Source: Eupeodes corollae (taxonomy: Eukaryota; Arthropoda; Insecta; Diptera; Syrphidae). Taken from it: DNA of 64,000 nt. This document shows positions 1 through 9,706 of this stretch, piece by piece. Position 1 is the stretch's first letter. Every line of letters begins with the position of its first letter. The notes under the pieces were generated by a model. That model had not been told where the DNA came from. It did no database searches and worked only from the letters and a program-made list of their open reading frames with translations. The stretch spans positions 87,970,315 through 88,034,314 of the forward strand of contig NC_079147.1 of assembly GCF_945859685.1 (NCBI RefSeq). The letters are read 5' to 3'. Made by a program: the position numbers and the translations under genes.

Positions 1-2459
1 CTAAAAATTACAATGAAGTTAACAAATTTAATTTACTGAGTCATTTTTATCTGGTCTTCCCATATTTGCATATTTAGGTTAATAGTTAACAAAGATTAGC
101 CAACTAGGCCTTAGAAGACATGATTTAATAATTCAAATTAATACAACTTTGAATTAGTATAAAATCTACATGAGTAGACTAAAAATCTATAATCGATTGA
201 CAAGTAGTGCACAAGAACTTGTATGGACTTTTGTCCCATTTGGGTTAAGAAGTTCATAATGTAATAATCGACTTTTTTACCCACACAAGTGGGTATAATG
301 TAGTAACTTCCAGTTATAAAGAAGCTTGCTGAACCCCAAAAAGCCTGAATCGATACAGCTTTAGTTTGTTCTTTAATGTTTTGTTTTCTATTGAATGCAA
401 TCCAAAATTTTCATTACATTAAGTAAGCTATTAGACTTTCCTTAAAGAGTGGTAATTGGGTAATGACCACTTCCTCCTATTCACATTTTGTAGTATTTGT
501 TAAACTCTCAAATATTCGTTCATAATCCAAATTCCTTATAATGGAGTAATTAGCAAAAAATATAAAATAATAAAAAGAAATATGAAAACAAAACATACAA
601 AATGGAAGGAATTTTTCTACTTTTTGTTATTCTTTTAAAAATCACTTTTCAGCTTTTAATTAAGATTGTAAATTGCTTAAGTTACAAAAAAAGAAGACAA
701 ATAAGAAAAGTCTGACTGGAAATGGAGTACAGCGAGTTCTTGTTGATTCTATAATCATCTTGAACTTCTGGTTTAAGAGGAACTCGCTCGCTTTTACAAA
801 TACGACCTCCAGCATAAGCAACAGCAGCGCAGTCATTGCATCTAATTAATTCAATTTGAATATTCACCCGCCTCATTAATCACAACTCGAAGAAGTTTAT
901 ACATTTTTGAACTCTTCCTTTTCATACCTTCCCACTGTTTTATGTACAACCTTAACATTTAAACACCAATCTCAAAAGTAAATGAAATTTAAATTGGTAT
1001 ATCGAAGGAAATAATATTATTTCGAGTGCTTTCGAATTTGCAGGATGTTTTTTGAAAAGTATTTTGTTTTTGTTTTTAATTTAAATAGAAATAGTTGGAA
1101 GGGATTTGAGATATTTGATGGAGTTCTTCAAAACAAGTCGGGAAAGAACATCGCAATTAAGCGAAATAAGACGAAGAATTTTCTTGTGTTTCACCAAAAT
1201 CAATTTGATTTATATATATTTTGAGAAGAGTAAACAGTTTTTTTTAATATCTTAAATTAAATAGATTTTATCAACAGATGCTTCATTTTGTCAATTAAAT
1301 TCATACCAATTGAATTGAACTTATATAAAATTGAAATTATACTTTAAGATAAAATGTTTTGAAGTAGTTATTTCTCTGCACAATTTTTAAAGCATCAATA
1401 AATGCTTGAAATACACTTTTTGACATTTGATTTAGCTATATCCTCTATTGTGGCAAAGCTCCATCTTTTCTGGGTCTTTGAAGTCTTATGATATCGATAA
1501 AGTCATTTATGAAAATAATTAACTCCAATTAATTTAAAAGGTGGCAATAGGTTTTATTACTTCCTGTACTACAAAAAGATTAATATAATTAGAATTCTAT
1601 TTCTATTTAAAATGTTGCTTACGATAAAATTGGTGTCGTGAAATAAAGCCAGATTTCAAAAAATTGGCCTTAAATTATTATTAGAGGTAATTTTTAACAG
1701 TTGGACTTATTAATTTTAACAAGTAAAATAAAGCCAAATAAGTTTTATCATAAGTATGGGTTGCCGTAAATACAATAATACAAAGAATTCTCGCACCTAC
1801 CCCGAATTCTATAGTGTGACAAAGCAGGGGGGTTACTGGAGAGTAGCATGCCTCCGCCTCTAATTAACATACCTTACTGAACAAAATTAGTTAGTGTTAT
1901 TTCTCAAAAATTATTTTGAGACATTTTTTGAAAGTTGGCCTTATTTCACGGAAAGGTTATTTTATTTTAAATCAAAAATTACGATCATGCTATTTTACAA
2001 GTTTTTAAAACAAAATCAGAAATTTTCGAGGAAAGTTCGCTGCCACATGCTTAAGGCTAAAAACATCAAAAACTTTTGCTTTGTGTGACCTTACCAATAT
2101 TTCAAAACACTCAACAACTTTAATAATAGTAGTTGATTCTTTATAATAAACTTCTTTAATACATTTTGATTAGTTGATGATGTGCTAGGATGTCCTATGT
2201 CAAAATCCGTTTTAAGACTTTGAAGTGCTTTTGAATATTTGATTTTTGTATTTATAGACAATTGAAACACCTCACTTGTCCCAACGCAAAAATATCCCTA
2301 TTGCTAGTTAACATACTTTCGAATTGTCAAAACATTTATGTATTGCAAGATCCTTATAGAAATTGCTCTAATAAAGTTCTTGGTATTTTGTTTTAACTTA
2401 AAAAAATCAAGACGATCAGTTGTTCGTCAAATAAAAATTTTAGGCTGATTCAAAAACGA
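1..2459. other. AT-rich upstream DNA, no confident gene
   Basis: No confident gene or known element was recognised. The one stretch that stands out is about 760-870, which is richer in GC than its surroundings. On the minus strand it reads open for 64 codons (876 down to 682) with a Cys- and Ala-rich start, and an AG lies just ahead of it. It could be a terminal exon of an unidentified minus-strand gene, but I see no second exon and no family motif. A short GC-richer patch at 1795-1860 was not identified. Confidence 0.4.
682..876 (-). CDS. Possible small exon or ORF of unknown function
   Basis: A 64-codon minus-strand frame with a GC-richer first half (Cys, Ala and Gly codons) and a hydrophobic C-terminal tail ending at a stop codon. 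The tail runs into low-complexity AT-rich DNA, so only the first part looks gene-like. It might be the last exon of a gene lying at higher coordinates on this strand. No domain is recognisable and no poly(A) signal was clearly tied to it. Chance is a fair alternative. Confidence 0.15.
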   Translation of the reverse strand: MRRVNIQIELIRCNDCAAVAYAGGRICKSERVPLKPEVQDDYRINKNSLYSISSQTFLICLLFL

Positions 2460-3455
2460 AAAAAAAGGCTGGGTTGCGACCCACACTGATAACGTGCCAT
2501 CCCGTCTGTCGATTTGTCTTGCTACTTAAAAAAGTTGTCAGTTGAATTATTCTCCAAAATTTTAAAATTACCAATAATATTTTGCATATAATGAAATAGT
2601 TTGATTTCAAAATCTTTTTTTCGTTTACGAGATTTTTAGTCGAAAACCAATTTTTAACAATTTTGGTAGTATTTCTTATATAAACAAATACCGATTAGAT
2701 GAATGGAATAAATTTGAAGTCAATATCTTCAATTGTTCACGAGATATTAAACCAAATATCAATTTATATCAAATTTGCGTACCAGTGTTAGATTTTATAA
2801 AAATGTACTGAATGTCAAAAAAATTTTCCTGAGAAGACAATATTTTTAATTTTTGAAAAGATGTTTGAGTCAAGGGTAAATTTTTACCATGTTTTGTTTA
2901 GGTTTTTATTTTTTGTAAGAAAATCGTCAATTCGATTTTTCGCAAAGTTTTACCAATATTTCTTATAACATCAAATTAGTTTAAAGCCATAATCTTAAAC
3001 TTTTGAAAAGATATTTGAGTCCAAAATCAATTTTTCTTAATAATTTAAAATTTAATTCAAGTCTCTAGCGTTATTGGTTCGTGTTCGTGAGTTATTTTGG
3101 TTGACCCAAATTTGCTCCTGTTTTTTAAATTGCTATGTAAAAAATCACCCACTCAATGTTTTTGAGAGTCCCTTCTGCATCTTTCTGCATTATTATCTGT
3201 ATAACAAAATGTATTTGAAGTCCATATCTCTACTGGATCTTAAGCTTTGGACGACGAAAAAAAACTTCGCGTTCGTACGGACGAACGAATGTACATACGC
3301 ACAGACATTCCTTTTATTTCAACTCTAGGAATCTTGAAACGTCGAGAAATGTCAAAATTCAAAATTTTCAAATTTGTAATCAGTCGGATTAGTCAAATTT
3401 TCACATTTATCGATGTTTCAAGGTTCCTAGAATTTAAATCAAAGATTTTACGTCG
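2460..3455 (+). repeat. 173-bp-unit interspersed repeat, copy 1
   Basis: This copy begins with the element's 5' hairpin motif TGGGTTGCGACCCA, followed by a GATAAC box and a segment shared with the copy ends near 12700 and 39930. The body is AT-rich and repeats phrases such as 'gatatttgagtc' and 'aatttttacca'. It then reaches the conserved 3' part: a GC-containing 'acgaacgaatgtac' stretch and 'acgtcgagaaatgtcaaaa'. The 3' end is followed at about 3390-3455 by a partial inverted copy of itself, so the two 3' ends face each other. It has no coding capacity. Confidence 0.75.
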
Positions 3456-4639
3456 TATTTTAGGGATACCTTTTTGCGTCGATCATAAATCAAGCGGCTT
3501 AAATAATAACATCAAAACATGGAGAAAGGCCTTCTAAAATAAAATACACGACTGGGTCACACGAAATTGCTCATATATCCAATGAGCCTGTTTGAAAAGA
3601 CTTCCTCTATTTTAAGACTTAAAAATAAACAGCGCCAAAATAAGTTGTTTTTCAAAAATGTAAATGCCATTTAATTAAATACATTTTGTATGCATAAAAT
3701 TTTTAAATATTGTCATAAAAATATTTTTGGTAAGCAGTTATTGAGTTCTGAAACAATACATTTTACGTTTGAATTAAGAACACAATATTTACCTTTTTCT
3801 GAGATAAGGAATTTAAAAAAAATGTTTAAAACTCCAAAAAATTATGACATTTTTGATCAAATATTATTAAGACAAAGAAAACTTTAAAAAAAAGATAACG
3901 GTTCTATGAGGGGTACCCTTCTGGAGCAATTTAAAAATATGTTTTTCCGGTTGGAAGTAGTTAAGTCAAGATAAGAATTTTATATAAACAGCTAGGTTCC
4001 CAAAATCGAGTGTAATGAAATCGAAATTGAAATTCGAGTAAAAACGTTCTCATTTCATCGATTTCACAACTTTGAATACTTTTCGAAACCCCTTCAAGTA
4101 AAATTCAAGCAGTTTTGTGCTTTTCTAAAAAGTGAGTGTAAAATATTTGTGTTTTTTATTTGCATTGAGTTGATGCTATGAGATGGTTCTGATAATATAA
4201 AACCTCTGGTGTCGAAAATTAGCTTTTGATTGTGTCGAATGTGTTTAAAAGAACTCGAAATGGTATGGAAAAGACGTTTAGTGTGCTGAAAAATTATTGT
4301 AAATGCTTTATCCGCTCCCTCCCCTATAAAGGAGAAGCTAAAACTTCTCACAAACCAAATGCATTACATAAAGAAATTTTTTAAAACAATTTCCTCTTGT
4401 CAAATTCAAATCACTTGAAATTCGCAAATATCGAAATGCAGAGCACGGAAATTCACCTCGTTTTGAGTTCAAAAAAATGAGAACGAAATCGATAAAAGTT
4501 AATTTTAGAACTCAATTTTTTTTCGAGTGCAAGTAAATATTAGAATCTAACTTAAAATTTTGAATATTAGAATCTAAAAACAATCTGTTAATATTGTTCG
4601 TGTGCCAACTAAAGTTATTTGTTCACGTTTAATGCCTAT
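3456..4639. other. AT-rich DNA, nothing identified
   Basis: No gene or known element was recognised. There is a weak inverted similarity between about 4040-4070 and 4475-4495 (an 11-base match, CGTTCTCATTT and its complement), which might be the arms of a decayed MITE. It is too short to call. Confidence 0.4.
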
Positions 4640-4797
4640 TGCAAGGAATCCTATAATAGTAATTCTTGTCATGAAAACTGTTTTCTTAAATTAGACGTTC
4701 GGTTTCGGCATAAAAACTGTAGGTTCCCTCCCACCCTAAAATGACTCACACACAGGAATGATTGAGAGTTGCAAGTCACTAGGACCTGGTTCTCGAA
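4640..4797 (+). mobile_element. tRNA-derived SINE, 5'-truncated fragment
   Basis: This matches the middle and 3' part of the SINE seen in full at 12947-13251. It shares the blocks 'agtaattcttgtcatgaaaa', 'cggcataaaaactgtaggt', 'cacacaggaatg' and 'caagtcactagg'. The tRNA-like head and the final 3' tail are absent, so it is an old truncated copy. Confidence 0.75.
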
Positions 4798-5409
4798 TAT
4801 TTTATGTATAAAAGATGATATTACCTCCAAACTAATTGTATACATAAAAGAAAAACGTTTTTGAAATCTGCTACTTTAAAAAACTAGACAACATTGGTAT
4901 AAACTATTTTTTGACTAAAATGTTGAAATATTGATTTACAAATTATTTCAATCTATGCGTAATACTTTTGGTAACAAAAAGTAACTTTCTTAGAAAAATA
5001 ATATTGTAATTTCAATCAATCATAATCAAAATTGACTTTGGACTAAACTATCGAAAATAGATGTTGAAATAAAATATATTTTATCAAATTCCAACAAATG
5101 TTTTCGGTAACTTTTAATTTATTAAAAAAAGTCAAATTCAAAAATTTAAACCACCGAAAAGAAAATACTTACTACTGTAACTCAATAAAATGTTTAGAAA
5201 TATTGATAGACGGTCTCGAATAGGCTAGGCTTTCCAGCCTAGTTTTTTGTTTATAACAATAAATTTCTTAAGTCTTATGTGTAATACAGAACAGAGGTAG
5301 TTGAAGACGATAGCATTATTGGTCCGTTAGACATTTGGCGGTCTTTGTTTCTGGGAATCAAATTCCACTTTCTTTGTTAGATTAATGAAGTAATATTTTT
5401 AAATTCCCA
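4798..5409. other. AT-rich DNA, nothing identified
   Basis: No gene was seen. Some phrases resemble diverged body units of the 173-bp-unit repeat ('aaaattgactttggac' near 5030), so part of it may be very old repeat sequence. Confidence 0.3.
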
Positions 5410-6427
5410 TATAAAGTTCTTGTGATCGGTCCGATTTGTCGAATTGAAAGTTTTGACATTTCTCGATATTTCGAGCAACCTAGAGTCTAAATAAAAGAAT
5501 TTTGGTTTTTTTGGTGATATAAGTTTTTATGAATCAAAAAAAATGAAAAATATAAGTGTCACCTTGAATATTTTACGAACAAAAACAGATTTTATCTCCA
5601 ACGTAATTTTATGCAACAAAGAATAACGTTTTTGACATCTAGAAAAATTTTGAAAAAAAACGAACTGACATTGAATTTTTATTTTAATTACAAATAAAAC
5701 CCTAAAAATAACATTACTTAAAGTCGGTAAAAATAGATTTTCGACTTGACAAAAATTGATTTTCGACTTTGCGAAAAACTTAAAACATTGGTTTCAAACT
5801 AATTTATTCTAATAGAAAGTAATGTTTTCGACATTCAGTAAATTGTTTATAAAAATACAATTGTCAGTTCTTTTTACCTATCTTAAAATTTAAAATCTAA
5901 AAAAATAGTATGCAAAATTGGTAAAAATTGATATCTCGCGATCTAAACTGATTTCAATCTATGCCAAATTTTGTTGTTAACGTTGGATAATGGTCTTAGA
6001 AAAATCAAATTCGTGTTTGCTCATACAAGAATTTAAAACTTAAAAAAAATTCTCCTTAAATTGGTAAAAATTGGTTTTGGGCTAAAAATGTCCGGATCAA
6101 TAGCAGATATTAAAATTCATGATGCGAATATTTTGTAATTTTTTGTAAAAATTCAGCTGAACAACCTACAAAAACAACAAAACAACTCATAAGAAATAGT
6201 TTTCAACTGGAGTATTAGTAGAATAAAGAAAGATATTGACTTTAAATAATTTATCACACGCAAAATATTTGTATGAGTATTTTGTTAAAGTAAATAGGAC
6301 TTGTCGAAATTGTGTTTATAAAAAAGAATTACAAACAAAATTGTCTGACTAAAACTTCCCGAAAATCAGAGGATAAAAAACTGAAACAAAAACAGATTTA
6401 AAAAGTCAGTTTATCATATCCTAAAGT

Positions 6428-6437
6428 GTTGTTAATT
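6428..6437. repeat. Target-site duplication, left copy (RTE)
   Basis: GTTGTTAATT, identical to 7521-7530, directly flanks the RTE copy on its 3' side. Confidence 0.8.
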
Positions 6438-7520
6438 TCTACTTAAGGTGGCGCTACAGTCCGGGCGGACCTGGGCCTCAACCAACATGCGTCTCCAGCC
6501 AGTCTTTCTGTACTGCGTGCGTCGTCCCTCGGGATTGGATTCGAAGACCTTCCGGGCTGGAGCATTAATGTCCATCCGCTCTACATGACCTAGCCATCTT
6601 AGCCGTTGGACTTTAATTCTGCTAACTCAGTCAGTGTCGCTGTACAGCCCGTACAGTTCGTCGTTATATCTTCTCCTCCATTCTATATCTATGCGTACCG
6701 GACCAAAAATCACCCAAAGAATTTTTCTCTCGAAGCATCCTAAGACGCTCTCATCTTTCTTTGACAGGGTCCAGGCCTCAGCGCCATAAATGAGAACCGG
6801 GATGATGAGTGTCTTATAGATGGTGATTTTAGATGCTCGAGAGAGGACTTTACTTCTCAATTGCCTTCTAAGTCCAAAGAAGCAGCGATTTGCAAGGGTT
6901 ATTCTTCGTTTGATTTCAGCGCTGGTGTCGTTGTCTGTATTAATAGCGGTGCCTAGGAAGACAAAGTCCTTAACTACCTCAAAGTTATAGCTGTCCATGG
7001 TGACGTTTTGTCCAAGACGTCGTCGTTCAGTGTCCTTTTTTGATGACAGCATATACTTGGTCTTGCCCTCATTGACCACTAAACCCATCTTCTTCGCTTC
7101 CGTCGCAATGCTCAAAAAAGCTCCACTGACATCACGCTTTGATCTTCCAATTATGTCAATATCATCTGCATATCCGAGTAATTGGATGGACCTTTGGAAT
7201 ATTGTGCCTCTAGTGTTGACCGTTGAGTTTTGCACAATTCTTTCCAGACATCAAATGAATCGATAAGGTCTTTTCCGACCTTGATAGAGCAGCGTGCATT
7301 CTCCATCGTCATTCTGCACAAAGGGATAAGTTTGACAGGGATGCCAAAACAAGACATTGCTCGGTAGAGCTCTTCCCTATAGATGCTGTCATACGCGGCT
7401 TTAAAATCGATAAAGAGATGATGGGTATCGCTTTGAAGTTCCTGGGTTTTTTCCAAGATCTTCCGTAGTGTGAATATTTGGTCGATAGTGGACTTTCCTG
7501 ATGGTGTGAAGCCACACTAA
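6438..7520 (-). mobile_element. RTE-like non-LTR retrotransposon, 5'-truncated, with 10-bp target duplication
   Basis: This is the 3' part of a LINE in minus orientation. The reverse-transcriptase active-site motif YADDIDIIGR is encoded at about 7142-7175. After it come the thumb region and a C-terminal stretch with the phrase LIYGAEAWTLSKKDE. The upstream frame at 7151-7456 holds FIDFKAAYDSI, the first catalytic-Asp block of the RT. The two frames are offset, so the copy is frameshifted. The 3' UTR ends in the complement of GGTGGCGCTACAGTCC with a short TAAGT tail. GTTGTTAATT stands on both sides (6428-6437 and 7521-7530), as expected from target-primed reverse transcription. Confidence 0.88.
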
Positions 7521-7530
7521 GTTGTTAATT
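7521..7530. repeat. Target-site duplication, right copy (RTE)
   Basis: GTTGTTAATT, identical to 6428-6437, directly flanks the 5'-truncated end of the RTE copy. Confidence 0.8.
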
Positions 7531-7720
7531 ACTTGTATTTTATACAAAAAAAAAAAAAAAAATTATAGAAAACGAAAGTCTATGAAAACAAGTAACAAGA
7601 ACTTGTTTTCGACTCAAGTATCTTGAAAACAAAGAAAGATATTGACTTTAAACTTTTTTATTTTACACAGAATGTTGTTACTGCAATTTAATATTACTTT
7701 TAAAAATAACAACGATAGCG

Positions 7721-9089
7721 TTATTGGCCCGCTAGAAATTGAGGGTCTACGAATTGTTCCACTTTAAAAAAAAATGTTACTAGTTTCGAATATTTAACGA
7801 TTAAAAAATGATATTAACATACATTTCTGATATTATTGAAATCTAATAACATTTCTAAAACATGTAATAATTGTTAGTTTGGAGAAAAAATATAAACAAG
7901 TTACTGCTTTTTTGAACATATCTTCACTTTTATAAAATTAAAAATTAGCGGCCATAAAGTCGTTCAAAGCAAGAACACCGAGACGAAACGCCAATACAAT
8001 AATTGTTGATTTATTTTAGGTTTTCGAGACATTACTCTGAAAATCCGAGAAAAAAGTCATTTTAAGACGATCTTAGTTTATGAAATAGTATTTTTTTCAA
8101 ATTTTTGAAAAATCTTCACAAGTTGTTAGATATCGTACATTTTAAAGACATGGTTTGTAACAGAAATAAGCAAAATGGTTTGAAAGTAATTCTTGTTTTT
8201 GCAAAGAGTCTGTCTTTAAAACAAAGGCTACAACATTAACAATTTATAATATATTGCAAATATACATACAAATAATGTGCACAAATTTTGTTTTCGGATT
8301 CGAAAATTCCAAAACTTATTTTTCAAAACACGAGAGATTTATATTCACGATATCTCCAAACTTCATATGTCTTGATATCTCCAAAGGCATATGTTGCGTT
8401 TTATACCAGCCTTAAAAACACATTTTTTGGTTGCTTATAGGATTTTTAATTTGGCCTATTTAAAAAACCTGATGTGGTAGACAAATTTTAAGCTAAGATT
8501 CGAATTCAAGACAAATTAATCCTTTAAGAAGTTTAGTTTTTTTAGGTGATTCTACCATTCATTTTAATATGATTTATCCATGCGTATGGTACGAAGTAGG
8601 AAATGTACGACTATAAGAAGTAAATGTGCAGGTGAACCGTATACTTTTCATATAAGTATCGAGGATTTTAAAGTGAAATGTCTTGTTTTATTTTCCATAG
8701 AAATTTGCATTCTTAATTCCTCTTTTGCCTACTTCCACTTCCGTTTCCCATCTAAGGCAACGACCTGAAACGGACTCTTTGCAAAAATTACCCATGTTCT
8801 TCGTACTCTGGAGTGTATCCAAGGAGTAGCGTAAAAAGTTCCCATTTGTATAATTAGTATGCAGAGTGGGCTCTGTCAAGAAGCCCCACCCAGCTTTTCT
8901 GCTAATTTCCTGCACAACCTCTGACTTGAAGCTTAAGAGCATAGAACCAAAATATAGCTATAAACAACTACCCCAAACACAACACACACTCAAGGCAAAA
9001 AACAAACCATCCATGGAACGGAGAGCTTTCGTTGTAAAGAGCATGCATGAATTACAACAGAAAAATAAGAAAACTTTTCTCTTCCGCAG
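7721..9089. other. Upstream/intronic DNA before the SDR exon
   Basis: No coding exon could be supported. The reading frame of the SDR exon stays open back to an ATG at 8866, but the region just before 9090 is a pyrimidine-rich tract ending in CAG. That tract looks like a splice acceptor, so this is more likely intron. The first exon of the gene, which in this family usually carries an N-terminal membrane anchor, is not identifiable here. Confidence 0.5.
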
Positions 9090-9706
9090 GACCTTGATGG
9101 GTGGCCAGCGATGTCCGAACGTGAACCAAATCGACAGGCAAGTCGTCATTGTTACGGGAGGCAACAGTGGCATCGGCATGGAGATCTCGAAGGCATTGGC
9201 AGGACGTGGTGGTCATGTCATAATGGCCTGCAGGGACCTCGTCAAAAGCGCACGCATCGTGGCCATGCTCAAGCGGGAGTTGAGCTGTCGCACAGAAGGA
9301 GAATACTTCATCGAGACACGATGCCTCGACCTGCGGTCCTTCGACAGTGTGAAGCGATTTGCCCGCGATATTCAAGCCGAATTCGAACGTGTTGACATTC
9401 TCATTAACAATGCCGGCGTTATCTTCCATCCCGAGTCGAAATCAGTTGATGGCTTTGAGATGCATCTGCAGGTGAACTATCTGGCACCGTTCCTGCTGAC
9501 GCACCTCTTGCTGCCACACTTGAAGAAGTCCGATAACGGACGGGTCATAAATGTGTCGGCTCATGCACATGCCACAGCGAAAATGGACTTTGACGATCCG
9601 CTGAATGTGGGCACATGGGCTGTGAAGTTCCATGCACGCGATGCCTTCTCGCACTCTAAGTTGGCAGTTATTCTGGCCACCAAATGGCTGGCAAGGGAGT
9701 TGAAAG
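9090..9706 (+). CDS. SDR gene, Rossmann-fold exon
   Basis: The acceptor is a pyrimidine tract ending CAG at 9089. The donor is AAAG|GTAAGT at 9707, and the exon ends after the first base of a codon. It encodes the N-terminal Rossmann fold, from the MGGQRCPN stretch through TGGNSGIG and NNAG to the HSKLA helix after the active site. GC content is clearly higher than in the flanks. Substitutions at the active site: codon 9559-9561 is GCT (Ala) where the second Ser of the family's VSS motif is expected. Codon 9646-9648 is TTC (Phe) where Tyr is expected, four residues before the retained Lys (9658-9660). The first bases may complete a codon from an unseen upstream exon. Confidence 0.93.

Larger units (their letters stand above)
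5410..7720 (-). repeat. 173-bp-unit interspersed repeat, copy 2 (interrupted)
   Basis: In minus orientation this opens at about 5413 with the conserved 3' end (GATCGGTCCGATTTGTCGAA, then 'ttgacatttctcga'). It continues through several diverged body units that repeat 'gtaaaaattgatttt'. It is split by the RTE copy at 6438-7520, and similar AT-rich body sequence resumes to about 7720. The pieces bracket the RTE insertion and its target duplication, so the repeat is older than the RTE copy. Outer limits are approximate. Confidence 0.6.

Noticed and set aside
3074..3537. Two overlapping open frames, 84 and 96 codons
   Set aside because: They lie in the conserved 3' module of the 173-bp repeat and reappear as broken frames in other copies.
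4005..4530. MITE with inverted arms
   Set aside because: Only an 11-base match in inverse orientation. Outer ends do not pair and no target duplication is evident.
8866..9089. N-terminal coding extension of the SDR from ATG 8866
   Set aside because: The frame is open, but it lacks the expected membrane anchor, and the stretch ends in a pyrimidine tract plus CAG, which fits an intron end.
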